The notes beneath the pieces are model-generated. The model had not been told where the DNA came from. It saw nothing but the letters and a program-made list of their open reading frames with translations, and did not search any database. Of a stretch of 64,000 nucleotides of DNA, positions 33,101 through 48,100 are shown one piece after another. The DNA is from Nageia nagi. Lineage: Eukaryota; Pinophyta. The position numbers were made by a program, and so were the translations under genes. Location: positions 70,184,001 to 70,248,000 of the forward strand of contig JBITNC010000001.1 of the NCBI GenBank assembly GCA_050084985.1. Reading direction: 5' to 3'. The number at the start of each line of letters is the position of its first letter. Within the stretch, counting starts at the first letter, position 1.

Positions 33101-36100
33101 AGTAGTCGCTAGCCTCAATTGAGACTCAAGGGCAGCATCATTTAGAAGGTCCAAGACGTGACCACTACAAAGTGGAGGTGTTATGAATGACAACCATTTG
33201 CATATGATAGCCCTGTAATCACAGATGACAGTCCATTTGTTCTCCTTCTTGGCAACTACAACCAGAGTACAATCTTTCCAAACCTCCTAGACTTGAAGTC
33301 GTATGAGATCAGCATCCAAATAGATCTTGGGAAAAGAAAATAATTTCGTTTTTGCCCTCAAGACTTGCAAAAATTCCCCTGCTGATTGGAAGCAAATGAA
33401 AAAGAGTGTCATAGAGTAGTCCAAGCCTTTTCTAGAGAAATGTTTTTCAAATTCAAGGTTTCATGTAGAAAAACATGGTTGGCCTATAAAGGATCCATAG
33501 TTTCTAGTAGGCCATGAACTTGAAGATTGTGCTCCTTGGTGTGTCATATCCTCTCTTCTTCAAATTTCACCTACATCACCATGTCAACAACAAGAAGGGT
33601 TTTCTTTCCTTTCACCACTACACCCATGAACTAATAAAATGTGAATGAGAATGCAAGGATGTAACATGAGAATGAAATAGGGAGAAGATGAAAATATTTG
33701 AGGTTTGGGAAGTTTAAGCCCTCCCAAGCATCAAGTAGTGGCTATCTTTTGGGGTCCAATGATCTTTATTGTCACCAATTTTTAGCTCGGGAAGGGTTTT
33801 CTGAATAATACTTGTTCTTTTAAATGAACGTGGAACAAATTTTCTATCATTCAAGCTATAATTGTGTAATTTTCAGGAGTTTTTCTGCTAAAGATGAATT
33901 TTTGAGTTTGTTGATGTAATTTTTCTGTTCATTTTTTGTTGAAGAGAAGCAACGATATCCTAAATCAGGCATGCTTCTCCAAGTGTGGATTGTTATTCTA
34001 ATCAAACCCTTTCTGAATAAAAGAGAAATTCATGTTTATTAAACTTGAAAACATCATTCGCTTTTGCACATATGCAAATATGGATATTTGTTTCAGTTTA
34101 GGTGTTGTATGGTTCTTCCATTGGCTACTGTTGCAGTTATTTTTCATGATAAAATATGGCTTTTGAATTGTAAATGTTTGCCCCATTGATGCACTGAATA
34201 ATAGTCTTCTTCATTCATTTGTATTAAGATTTGTTATGTACTATCATGTACTGTATCGCTTTTAAAAAGGACAAGTAGTCATTCCATTGATGCATTGGTT
34301 AATTAATATACCTAAATTGTGTTATTAGTAGACTTGAGAAAATGCAAACTGATGCAAGATCTGATTATTATGAGGGAACTAGTAGACAAACAGGTGGTTG
34401 AGAAGTATTTTTTTCATGATTCACAACTAACTACAGCAAGCCAAAACATGTGGTTAACAAACCACTACAAGACAATACGTACAATCCATGTGACTACAAC
34501 AAGCTACTACATGACAAGCTAATAAATCTAATGACTTAGACTTTAGGAATAATGTTTATTCCAACATTCTCCCCTTTGATGCTAAGGGACTCTTTCAAGA
34601 GTTCATAAGCATCACAAACTGGAAGAAACTCAATCTTTTGCATCTCCTCCAATTTGTCAATAAAAAAGCAAAAATTGCAAAATGCTTGTTTGAGCACTCC
34701 TTCCACTTCTTCTATGGGTTCTCCTCCATTGTTGATGTTGCTCCTTCATGGTGCCAATAATTGAGTGCCATTTGATGAAAGATCCCCCTTGATCAAAACT
34801 TTCTTGTAATGGCATTCCATCAATGCCATAAGTATTGGTTTTCAAGAATCAATCTCTCTCACAATGGTCTTTGAACCATTCTTCTTTTACATCATTACAT
34901 TTCCATACTCCACATGAGTATGTTTTAATCATCTCATAATGATGATTATATATCACGACACATTCACAAACCTCTACACACACTTTCAAATAATAGATAG
35001 CCAAACATTGGCTAATGACAATGCAACATTAAGTTGCTCCTCACACAAATTTTCTCTCCTCACAATGGTTTTACATAACACATTATTTTCTTTTTCTCCA
35101 TTTGAGTCCAAGTGACTCAAGATCTCCATTTCCATTATGGTCTTCAATGATGCCTTTTCAAGGCATTCTTCTTCCTCAAACTTGTTTTCAACACATTTAA
35201 ACAAACCATTAGTATAAAAATATCTATCACCTCCAATGGTGATTTCTTTTCCTTCATTTATCTCATTTGCTTTCTCATCTTCAACCTCCCAAATGAGATA
35301 ATATTGTGTGCTCTTCTATTCACACACCATATCATGATCTTCAAACATGGAGCTTATAGCCTCCATTTCGTCATTATCAATGGCCTCTTTTAGATCATCA
35401 TCCCATATTATCTTTATAAGACAATCATCATGTGCCTCCTTCATGGAGCACTCTTCATTTCTCTCCAGTCCATGTGAGTGGTCTTCATCATAAGGGAGCC
35501 AACAATGCTTTTGTTGTCAACATAACACCCTTCCATGAGTGTTTGTTCTTCTTCTCCATCATTTTACCATCACCTATTTTCATATGTCTCTTCCATAAGA
35601 CTTTCTTCATCACATGCCTTCTCCATGAGGAATTTTTCATCATATGTCTCCTCCATGAGACATTCATCCTCCTTGTGATCAATGTGAATGTCTTTAAAAC
35701 ATGCCATTTTCACAAGAGGTTTTGCATTACTCTCTTCCATGAGAGTTTCACAAGGCCCCACACTAGGCTCATCTTCATACATGTCTTCCTCTTCAAGGAA
35801 GAATTCATCATCATGCATTCCTTCTTCATAAGAAAAAGCATGTACACCTTGTCAATTTCAACTCAACTACTTCCAAGCTTGGGCACACTAGGTGCAATTA
35901 TTCCTCAATATTCTACACAACCACCTCTTATGGTAGAACTCATAGGCTGACAATTATTTTGACAGGTTCGTTTTTCACCAAATAGAACACACAACAGCAG
36001 CAAGGGTTGTCCCCGACTTGCAGAGGGCCTTCTTCAAGCTTGGTGACTCTCCTTTTACAATAAATGGGCCTCTCCAATGTTGCGTTCTCTCACAGCAGTT

Positions 36101-39100
36101 GTTTCCTAAATTTTTTTCAAAGCAAGAGTTTAGTCTATTCCAAATTTTCTCTCAACCTTCAGGATAGCAAACACCTCACAAGTTGGCTGCCATAAAGGTT
36201 GCATAAACAAAAAAATTTGATGACAATCCTTGAAGAGCTTGATAAGATCTTTCAAGACTTCACCCACTCTAACCCAATCCAATGAATCAACTAGCTCTGA
36301 AGAAACAATGGGCGTACTTGTCGTACTCACCATACTTGCCATATTTAACATATAAACGATAAAAAAAATGCTTAAAAATGCATAAAAAACCTGCCATACT
36401 TGTCGTACCTGCCATATTTTATGTTTTTTTCCCATTTTTTGTCCATTTTTTTTCTCAAATTTGTCAGTTTTTTGTCATAAACTTTTTCTATATTTTCCAT
36501 TTTTTTAACTTTTTTTTTTTTGCATATTTTTGCTGAATTTTAAAATCCACAAATTTTTTTTGTATTTACGATAGTTTGACCATTTTTTGGCCGTTTTTAA
36601 GTATATGACCCTCAGGCCATATTTTCAGAAAGCCATTTTTTATTCTATGATTATGAATTATTGTTCGATTGATGTTATGTGATGATATTTTCTTTGAATT
36701 TCTCTTCAATTCTGTTATGTTATTTGGACATACTTCGGATATTATTTTGTTATTGTATTATTGGGTTCTTAACATAGGGACTTCCGAAGATGAAAATTAG
36801 ATAAATTTAACTTAATTTCGAAATTAAAGTTGACAATATGATTTTTTTTTAATTGAAACCTTCAAAGGAAAATATGTTAGGTTCAAATTAATAGCCTAAA
36901 ATCTTAAAATTTGAATTTTAATCCTCAAAAAATTACTTTGAAAAAATTGATTTGGGTATATAAGAGAAAAAAACTATGACTTAAAGTTGTAATGATTTTG
37001 GAATAAACAAATTTATTTAAATTTTTTGCTATATTAAAAAAATAACAATTATCATTAAAAAAATAACATAAATTATAAGTTGTAAATATAATCTTTACAA
37101 TTTAAATCCTAAAGTGTAAAACATAGAATTAAATTACAATGTAAAAGCGCTAAGTCAAAACATAAAACTTAAAATATAAAACATATAAAAAGATATCTTA
37201 CACATATATCTAAAAATGTCGAGGTATCAATCTTGAGGCGTCTATCTTGGAAATCACACTTTTGAGAAAAGAGAGATGTCTCGAGATTTATACCTCTCAT
37301 TGTTTTTATATATATGTGCAAGATATCTAAGCTAGTTGTAAGACACTTGGACATACACGCAAAGAGTCCATCAACCAATAGATCATGTTATACCATAGTA
37401 AATAAATAATGGCCCAAAGGCCAAAAAAAAAAATGTAGGGGTACTCCTATAATTTTGAAAACTTTCGGGGATATTTGTGTTTTCCAAAGATTGAGGGCTA
37501 CTTCCATAATTTCATTAACTTATAGGGATATTTTCGTAAGTTTCCCTTAAATTTATAAATTTACTTATATGAAACCTTATAAAATTTTAAAATGTAAATT
37601 TCAAGTTGAAGTAAATTTAAAAATTCCAATAAAAAGGAACTTAATTTCACTCACTGCTGGCATCACGGCTGGATAAAATACTTAATGCATTTTAGAATTT
37701 TTCATTCTATAAAAAACTCATCCAATGCTTCATTTTACATTTACAAAATGTTTAGAGACCTTGCGGAAATTCGAAGAAATGATTTTGTACCAAAACCAAA
37801 ATCATTTCATTGCATATCAGCTCGCTTGATGTTTAGAGAGTAAGAACATTGATCAAAGATAGAGGAATCAAGAAGACATTTGGATGTGTTAGGCCGAAAT
37901 TAATAAAAGAAGCCTACAGAAAAGGCAGTTTTTTAGCCATCAAGTGTTTTCAAAATATGCAATAATTAAAGGATGGACAACTTATGGCTACAACAAGAAT
38001 ATCTTTACGCTTTGATATGATGAAGTAATCTGGAATTAAGCCTAACATAATAATCTTTGTATACACGCGGCTCTATAGGCAACTCAAATGATGATCGAAG
38101 AGTAAGGACATTGATGAAAATAGAAGAAGCAGAAAGGCACCATCTCATGAAATGCATTGATCAAAAAATATGTGCAGTAAAATCTTTTGAAGGCTTGTGC
38201 TTTGTTTGAAATTTGAATAATGGACAACTTTAAATATTATTTGATCTTTTTCTCTATGAATTTTCGTTTTAAATATTATTTGATACAATATATTTCAAGT
38301 TGAAAAGGCACGACAAATCCATTAAAACTATACTTTACTGTTATATAAATTTAGTTAACTATTGTAAATAGATAACTATTATAATAATAAATTTATTAGT
38401 CAGCCATAGTTAATTTTTATAATTTGAAATGTTTTAGTCTGTTAAATTAATTATTTATTTTTTAAAAATGTTTAATGGAACTGACATTTGGGTCTTTGCC
38501 CTCCTCCCCCGACGGCCATTGTAAGAAGCCTCTCAATGTAATAAAGCTAACCTACTAGAAAGGTGAGAAGAGAAGGTGAATAGGCACACATAGATAGTGC
38601 ATAGAATAGAATTGGCCAGCAAAAGGCCAAGAACAACAAGAAGAAAAAAATATGTTTCAAGTTATTCATCAGATGAACCTATTAAGAAAGCATGAAAAAG
38701 GATGAGGATTTCTATTAGAAGTGATCGAAGCTGTTGACGATTCAACTTCTATTTAACATGACGATATTTTAACTCAACAACCAAAAATTTATGTTGGATC
38801 AAGTTTATGTTTTTTTCCATTTTGTTTTTTTAATTCCCAAGTTTTTTAGCATCACCATAACTTGACAGCAATTTTTCTAAGCAAGTTTCTTGCCAGGAGT
38901 TTAGTGAGTAATCATGAGAGACCTGTGATTTTTCTAACGAAGGTTAAAATTGATTGCTAAACACTCTTTCCTTTTTATTCATTTTTCTTTTCTTTTAGCT
39001 ACTAGGGTTTGAATTTTAGCTTCAAACATGAGCTCCATTAAACGAGACCCTATTGAAAGCATTGTAAACTGAATCCAAAAACAAATACCACAATATATAA

Positions 39101-42100
39101 CTATTGTGATCGACTAGTTCATGGGGGCCCAAATAGAATGAAATATCATCTTGTTAAAATCCCTAACCACGATGTTTGCTAATGTAAAAAAGTTGACAAG
39201 AAGTGAATGCATCGGGGAAGCTTTAGGAAAAGAAGAATACAAAGAAAAAAACTCAAACAAAGATGGCAAAGCTTACACCTCCTCCAGTTTTTTTTAAATG
39301 AGCAAGCAACATAGGAGCAAGTATTGGCTCTAGGGTCAAACATGGGTTTTCCACAACTTCATGTGATGATTTGCCCTCTATTTCTCTCCTGATGGCCAAT
39401 CCTCCCTTAAGGCAACTTGATGGAATAGGGAAAAGCACAAAAGGCTAGAAAAGTATATGCCAATTTTTTGGTATTTTTCAAACATTCCATTTAATATATA
39501 ACAAGATTGCCATATTAGAATATGGTGAATGCCATTTCAATTTGTGACGTTCAAGGCACCATCTACCATGATCTTCAAGGCTCACTGCTTAATGAAGCTA
39601 CAATTGATATAAATCTTATCATTGAAGAGCAAAAGAAAATTTGGAGGAAGGGATGCACCATCATGACCAGTATTTGGACGAATGAAAGAAGTCAAACTCT
39701 AATCAATTTTAAGGTTTCTTCTATTGGGGATCTATTGTTCCTCAAATCAATTGATGCATCAAATAAATAAAAAAAATATCGAAACCCTAAGCAAATGGAT
39801 AGAGGAGGTTATCATGGAGGTGGACCCTAAAAATGTTGTGCACATTATCACTTACAATGCAACTACATATGTATTAGTGGGAAAGACTCTTCAGGAGAGG
39901 TACTCTTTAAATTTTTGGAGTCCATTCATTGCCCATTGCCTCAATCTCATTCTTGAGCACATTGGGACAAATAGTTGGATGAAGGAGGTTGAAGAAAAGG
40001 AAAAAAAATATAAACCAATTCATCTACAATCACTCATGGGTCTTAAATTTGATGAGGTCAGATTTCATGCAGGGTAAAGAGCTTGTACATCCAAGCATTA
40101 AATGTTTCACCACTACATTCATTACTTTACAAAGTCTATATAACTCAAACGCTACACTAAGACAAATGTCTATTAGCAACAAGTGGATGAGCTCTAAATA
40201 TGCCCACGAGATCGATGAAATTAATGTTTTTTAATGGGTTTTTTATGATGTCTTTTGGAACGCATCGAACGAGATTATTCAAGTAAGAATATGAGCATAA
40301 TTCAAGTTTTCAATTTTTTATTTTATTTTTAATTTATTTTACCATTAATTATATTGCAATTTTATGAGCCCTTAGTGAAGGTCCTTCGCCTTATTGATAA
40401 AAAATAAATCCCCTATGGAGTACATCTAAGAGGCGATGGATAGGGCTAAGTAAGCTATAGCTTCTTTCTATAACCATATGGAGAGGAGATATTGTCCCAT
40501 TTGGTAAATCATTGACCGTAGATATTCAAACTAATTTCACACGCCATTATATGCAATGAGGTACTATTTGAACCCTATATACTTCTATGATGATGCATTT
40601 GAAGGGGGCAAGGAGGTTTTGACAAGCCTTCACATATGCATTGAACATATGGTTGTTGTCGATCTTTGAAAGATGTTCTCATAGATGAGCTACAAGTTTA
40701 TATGAGTAAAAGGCTATCTCTTCTCTTTTATGCAATGTATCCACACAAGGACTCAACATCCAGGTAAAAAGAAAAAATTGTGTTAACAATAAACCCTAAA
40801 CCCTAAACCCTAAAATAAATTGTTTACTTATTACAAAATTCATAATCTGAATTTTTTCATATTTTTTCATTTGTTTTATATTTTTAGATCTATGGTGGGA
40901 GGATATGGCGCTAGGACACCAACATTTCAAAAGCTTGCAATCTGAATTTTGTGCCAACCATGTAGTGCTTTAGGATGTGAGTGAAATTTTACGAAATTTT
41001 ACCACATTTGAACACATCCACTCAAAGAATCAAACAAGTTCACTTAGCAATGCTTAAATGACTTAATGTTTGTGCAATACAACCTTTGCACTAACCACAA
41101 GCAAATTCCAAGAACTAGTCATGAGGTAATCGAATTAGATGCCATTGATATACAATTTGATTGGATGTCGAATCAACCAAAGGAGGATGATCCTCTTTTC
41201 AATTTCACCTTTGAGGATTTAGATCCCTTGGAACAAGAGGCTATTGCGATGGGGAGGAAGAGACACATGCAATAGAAGGATTGGGAGCACGAGAGGCACC
41301 CACATAACAAACAACAGCAACTAGAAGTAGAAGTGAAAAACAAGAAGGAAAAGGCCAACGAAAAACGTTCAATGATAGGTTGATGTTGTTTTGACTCATT
41401 GACATTGAAAACTTCATGTTATATCATATATTTTGGTGAAGACTAATGCAATATTGAAAATTATTATCTATTTCGTTCTTTGAAGTGGAATATACATAAT
41501 ACTGAATTAGTGATGGTAATTTTGCATGTTATGAAATCAATTTTACAACATATGACCTAAAAAAAATTATGTGAATATGTATATTTTTTGGATTTTTTTT
41601 ACAAGTTTTTTACCGAGTTTTTACCAAGCCCATGATTTTCCCAGGTCAAATGACTTGCAGAGTCTTTAGTGATTCAGAATTCAACTACTATGGTTCATAC
41701 CATAAAAATCTCACAAGATGTTCAACTCAGCACAACCACATTCCGTATCTTAATACATAAATTGTCAACTGCACTCTTATTTCCATAAAATCTAATTTTG
41801 GTCAGGTAAAATATAAAAAGGCTGCCTGCCCTCCATTGTATTTATCTACCTCCATATCTCAGGATACTGTAAGCCTCCTGCTTTTACAGCATTAAAGCTT
41901 CGATGGAAAACACATAATGCACTGATGCCATGTCTGATGATTGAACATTATTTCTATCAATCAACGGCCTCAACTTTCACATTTTCTTTAATCATCTGCT
42001 ATGTGAATGATTTACTATACAGACAAATAATGACGTAAATATATAGCATGAAAATAATAAATCAAGTTAGGTCTCATGGAGAGACTTTGTCAGTCAGAAA

Positions 42101-45100
42101 ATTTGAGAAGATTTTAAGAAGCTTGCATCCTGAATATGATCTAGATGTGGTTGTGGTTTTGTTCTATCATTTGCAAATGCATGGGAAGATTCCTTCAAGA
42201 TAATTTGCGGGCAACAAAATTGTTAAGCAAGGTATTGTCATTGTTGTCAACACATTTTGTTGGGCATGTACTGGTGAAGTTATTATGCATCTATCATGAT
42301 GTTGTAAGTGGATAGTAAGTGAAATTGTTTGAAAAAATATCAGTCATCTTTGTAACGGAATAACTTTTGATAGAGGCATCCAATTGAGTTGATTATTTAT
42401 TCATTAAATAGCCCTTTAAGAGACCTCCAACAAATATAAATATTCCTACCTTTTCTAAAAAGCCATTTTGGTCAAGAGGCATTTTGGAGGCGGGATTACA
42501 TTTTTCTTGCTTTAAAAGGCCAAAAAAGCAAGGGTTTGTTTTTAGGGTGTGAGATATGGTTGAATCCAAGATGTTTGTGTTGAAGAAAAGAATTGAGATG
42601 CAGAATCGAGATCATCAATGTGTAGGATGTGAGAAGATTGTAGAGTTGAGATCATCAATGTGCAGTGTGTGACAAGATTGCAAAGATTAAATAAATTTCA
42701 AACGAAAGAATTTATGAGCTAGACCACTCAAGGTTTAATTATCAAGATCAATACGATGTTTATGTGTTGAAGAAAAGAATTGAGATGCAGAATCGAGATC
42801 ATCAATGTGTAGGATGCGAGAAGATTGCAGAGTTGAGATCATCAATGTGCAAGGTGTGACAAGATTGCAAAGATCAAATAAATTTCAAATGAAAGAATTT
42901 ATGAGCCAGACCACTCAAGGTCTAATTATCAAGATCAATATTTTCTTCAGAGTTTTGTATATTTGCCAAGTTGGTGATCAGCATTAGGGATTGGTGCCCC
43001 TTCCAGTTGGTGCTGGTAAATTAGGGGATTGGTGTCTCTTTCCAGTTGGTGCTGGTAAAGTTAGGGGTTGGTGCTCCTTCTAGTGGGTGCTGGTAAATTG
43101 TTTGTAAAGTTGGTGCTTTGCAAAGGTTGGATTTGAATGGAAGTCCAAGCAGTCATTTTCAGGGATGTAGCCAAATCGGTGAACCTCGTTACATCTTGTG
43201 TTGTGTGATGTTTTAGATGTGTTTATTGTGAATGTTTTCAGTTTTGTATTACTTTGGTTTTAAATATTGAGGAATTAATTTACTACACTGATTCACCTCC
43301 CCTCTCAGTGTCATTGTGCGAATAACAAAAATTTGCACTTCCATTAGAGCACATTGAAGGGTCATTCGTAGAACATGGAGATTTTAGAATAAGATACAAA
43401 TTTCTAAGAAATTTCAAGGCCTAGAAACTGAAGAATGCCAGCCACAGCTATTCCATCTGGATACAAGGAATAGGGTGTTGTCCAAAGATTTTCCCAGCCT
43501 CTAAGTTGTGGAAAACCAATTCAGTCAAAACAAGCAAAATTGAAACAAGTGCATTATTTATAAAAACAGGCTGTCATGCAGTAGACCTGTAGCACCATAT
43601 TATTGAATTGGTCAAGTGGACTCCAAATTGCTCTGAAATAATGAAACAAGAAATGGACATATGATAATGGGAAACTAAATAAAGTAAAGTAATGATAATT
43701 GGGAGACACTGGAGTAAAAAATAAAAACTCACAACTTCTTAGAAAGTTAAAATCCACAAAAGAAATTTATATGATTTGTATCAGAAAACACACATAGATG
43801 TTTCTTAAATATACGACACAAAAAGAAGCATGAAATCCATCTAATTAGGTTAGTCAATTGTTTTGATAATGATATAGAAAATAAACTACACATCTTTTTT
43901 GTGCAAAAATGCAAAAGGAAACAATACCTGGAAACTAGGAGCCAACCCAGGAGTGAGCAAGAAGCGACCTTTTGATACACTTTGAATGCCATTCACCAGC
44001 TCTAATTCCCGTATGAGAGATTCAACCTCAGGCCACTGGAGAACCATAACACTACAATCTTAAAATCTAGAATTTAATATAATTGAGAATTTCCATCATG
44101 TATCATTGAGAAAATAAACATAAAAAGTGCATCACAAAGGACAGACTGACTTATATCGGAGGTTTCCATACGCATGCATGAGCCCAGTTGCCAAGATCTT
44201 AAAACTATTAAAGTACAAACAAAAAATTCAATTGTTTGCAGGTTGGCAATATGTGCAAAAATTTAAAAAAAAAAAAACTTAAACAATTTATTCGAATAAT
44301 CATCGGCAGATATGAAAATCAGGATACACTGAAAATATGAAAAATTTGGCAAAAAATTTGGGATGCAACTCAAAAGAACATACTCTTTAACAGTATTTAC
44401 TTATTTGCTTTGCAGGCAATTCGAATGATGAAAGTATCTCTTTGAGATACTTATTTACTCAGTCTACACTGAATGCTAGAGAAAGGTAAATGAAATTCTT
44501 AGAACAACATGACTTTGAGATCAACTACATGAAGGTAGGGAAAACCATGTTACCTTAAGCAAAAGATCATATTTATATTCCATGAAAAATGTTTAAACTG
44601 GTTTAAGAAAAGAAAGAAAGAAAAAAATATGTAAATGTCCACGGATAGGCAAAAGTAGTCAATGGGACTGGAGAGTACAAAAATGGAAAAGTAGCAAGCA
44701 AGACCCAAGATGGCCTGATCTAAAGCTAAACCAAACGTAAAAGAAATATAATAAAGAGTCAAAACCCTAGAAATGAGCATATAGCCAAAGAGAAATACAA
44801 TGAATCAATGGGCAGTCAAGAAGGGGCCACTATGAACATAAAGAAGGGAAATAGAGAGCACAAGGACAATCTCAACTAGGAGGTTGGGGTGGAAACCGTG
44901 GAATCCTCCTGGTCTCCGATGCCCATGTCTGTGTTGACTCTGTTAGTGCTGAAAAATGACATGATCGGACAAGCTCTCAAAGAAATGTGGCCTTGCGAAA
45001 GCATATCCTAGTGTGCCGAGTAGAAGATGGAAGGTCATCTCGTGACCTGTTACAAGTCCCCACAACTAAGGAGACTTGAAAAAAAGATATAATACAACGA

Positions 45101-48100
45101 ACCCCTGTTGGATGTTGGGTGTGAGATAGGAGATGCTTCCAAAGAAGAAAAGCCACACAAAGGAAGAGAGCAAGTATTAGAATCTCAAGGGAGAGATTTG
45201 TGGTGTATGCAGACAATATCAGAACTGTAAGAAAGCCAAGCCGTTTTAAAAGATTCGTAGGTGATACCTTAGAAGTAAGGATGGGCTATGCTGTTTAAGA
45301 AGCAAATGTACGTTCTCAGTGGAGGATATTTGAGAGAGAAAATACTTTCAGAATTGCACAATGCATTGTATTATACCCATTTAGGAGTTTAAAAAATGCT
45401 TGCTGACTTAAAAATTAAAATGCTTGTTCTTTTCGTGCAAAAAGACGCACAAGGTTACCATGTTTATGGATCTAAATGCCTGGAATGTCAGTAGGTGAAG
45501 GATGAACATAAACACCTTGTTGGATTGTTTCATCCCCATGAGATTCCTGATTACAGATGGAATGTGGTATTCATGGGTTTTACCGTGGCGCTGCCTCTGA
45601 CTAAGCATATGTATGAAACTATTATTGTTGTGGTACATAGATTTACACAAGGTATCTCATTTCTGCCTACAAGGAAAACATATGAGACAGAGGACATACA
45701 CTAGCTGTATACATAGTTACCAGAATCGAGAAATCTTACGTGCGAGAAATATAAAGGTTGCGCATGAGAAATGTATATTTATATATATATAAAAGATGAA
45801 AATTACAAAAAATAATTACAATATATTTAAAATTATTAAAATAATTTTAAAATTTATATATTATCACTTTCATACAAAATTAAAAAAAACATTGTCCAAT
45901 TATATTATTACAATTATTTTTATTCAAAATAAAATAAATAATTTTTACTAGTCTAAGTATTATGTCACACAACAAGATTAGAGCCCTGAGAAATCTTTGG
46001 TGTTAGGATTACGTGGAAGAATGGTGCCCATACCTGCGAACCAAAAGTGCCAGGTCAGCTTTGCATTCCACCAGATGGAAAACGCGGTTTCACTCATTTC
46101 AAAGTGCGTAGTGTAGTGGATGCCTGCTGCTCACGATTCCAGTATGGTTAGAATCCTTTCCTGAGTCGCCAGCGCTTTCCCGAGCCGATAAGAGTGGGGA
46201 TTCTTCCTAGGGTTGGGTAGCACTTGGGAGGTAAAGGGGAAGCTCATCCCCTACTTTTATAAGCGCTATCGTTCACCGCGATACAATCTCGACAACTTGC
46301 TGGCCTGGCAGCCTCCTGATTCGAGGGCTCGACGTATGATGAATAGGGAAAAGCTCGCGAAGCGCTGGCTGCTGGGTTGCTTAAACTGGAGAAATACCCC
46401 GTCACCGTTGAGAAGGAGATAAAACGCTGAAAAAATGTTGTGAAATGCAGAGAAACGTTGCAAGAATACAGAAGACGCAATTGCCCGTTTGCAACGCCGT
46501 TTTCCGTTGCGTCACGTTGCAGATCCGTTAAAACGCGAAACGAAAGAAATTTGTCACGTTTCTTGCATCTAGGGCTGTATATGGATGAAATTGTAAAGTC
46601 GCATGGGATTCCATGCAGTATAATCTCGTAGAGAGATTCCTTATTTACTTCTTGATTTTGAACAACATTTCAAGCTACCTTAGGCACAAACAATAGATGG
46701 TCAAACTCGGAGAGTCAATTCAGGACACATGTACACTAGAAGCCAGAATAACCATTGCGAAAACTTATGTCCCTTGTAGAAATTGCCTATAAAAACATTA
46801 TAATAGCTCCTTATGAGAGCTTTGTATGGAATGTCATGTAGAATGCCCTTGAACTGGTACAGGTCGGCGGATTTCATTCTGCTTGGACCAAACATGCTTA
46901 GTGCTTATTAGACAAAGCCATAAAGAAGCCCAATATCATTAGAAGACTTATATTGGATCTCATAGAATTAAGAACCATTGTGTTATCTATGATTAAAACC
47001 TCACAAGAGGCCTGGAAGACTTGAGAAGATGCCTATGTTGTCAGCTTGTTTTACTGAACCTTTTGAGGTCCTGAAGAAGACGGAACATGACATTTTCCAT
47101 ATTTTTGTTTTATGAAAATATATTTCCAATCCTTCTCATATACTGGAATGGTCTTCCTTACAGCAGGATGATAACATGTTTAGGGCAGAGCCAATCAAAA
47201 TTTTAAGCAAAAGACCCTCCAACGTTGGCACTGCATGGTTGATAAGGTTAAGGTTCAGAGGGCCCAGTACAGCACAAAATCCTGTACTTGGGAGAATGAT
47301 TAGATATGAAATCTCTATATCCATTTCGTTTTGAGTAAACTTCAGGGACGAAGTTGGGGCATATTATGTACTAATGTAGTGCCCCACCGTATGCTACCTG
47401 CTACCAATTACCATATCATCTAGTTAAAGACTTTACTTCTGTTTTAGCACAGTGACTTTGGGAACATAGATAATTTGGGGATGCTTTAAATATACTTCTG
47501 CACTGAATCTCTAAATCAAAGATGGACCTTTAAATATTAATTATCCAGTGATTTTATATTTTGGTATTGATATGGGATTAAGTTAACATTTTGAATTTGC
47601 ATGCAAAAATGTTATATGCAATTAATATTTGGAATACAATGTCGAGGTTAATTTATGAAATGACGATGCATTGATCCCAAGATGTATACCTGGCTAACTT
47701 ACGAAGTTCTGTGATTTTGAAATCGGGATCGAAATTCGCCAGTTTTGAAGATCGAACGATTAAATTTAGCTTGAAATTCGTCAAAAACCGTAGTGAAAAT
47801 CGCAATTAAAATCATTTGAGTTCGAATCAAAATCATCGAAAATCGCTATTTTCAGAGTTTCGGAATAAAACGCCCGCCGGTTTCTAAAGACAATTCATTC
47901 CGCGACTCTGAAGACAGTTCATTACGCCGGTTTCTGAAGACAGTTCATTCTGCCGGTTTTTTAAGGTTTCGGAGCTTTTCCAATTTCCACCATCCGCTAG
48001 CGCCGCCCGCCATTCTCCAACCTCCTGGCAATTTGCTAAAAATTTCAAATAGAAATATATGGCCATAAGACCGCGTCATACCTACCAAAAATCCCGTCGA

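Noticed and set aside
35432-35950. 172-codon plus-strand ORF rich in Phe, His and Ile
   Set aside because: It is the antisense of the acidic minus-strand repeat (DEE, MEE); the composition is a mirror effect of GAA/GAT-rich sequence.
47370-47395. Shared GTAGTGCCCCACCG word with 60837-60850 in the gypsy gag
   Set aside because: Only about 14 bases match and neither flank continues the similarity; probably chance.
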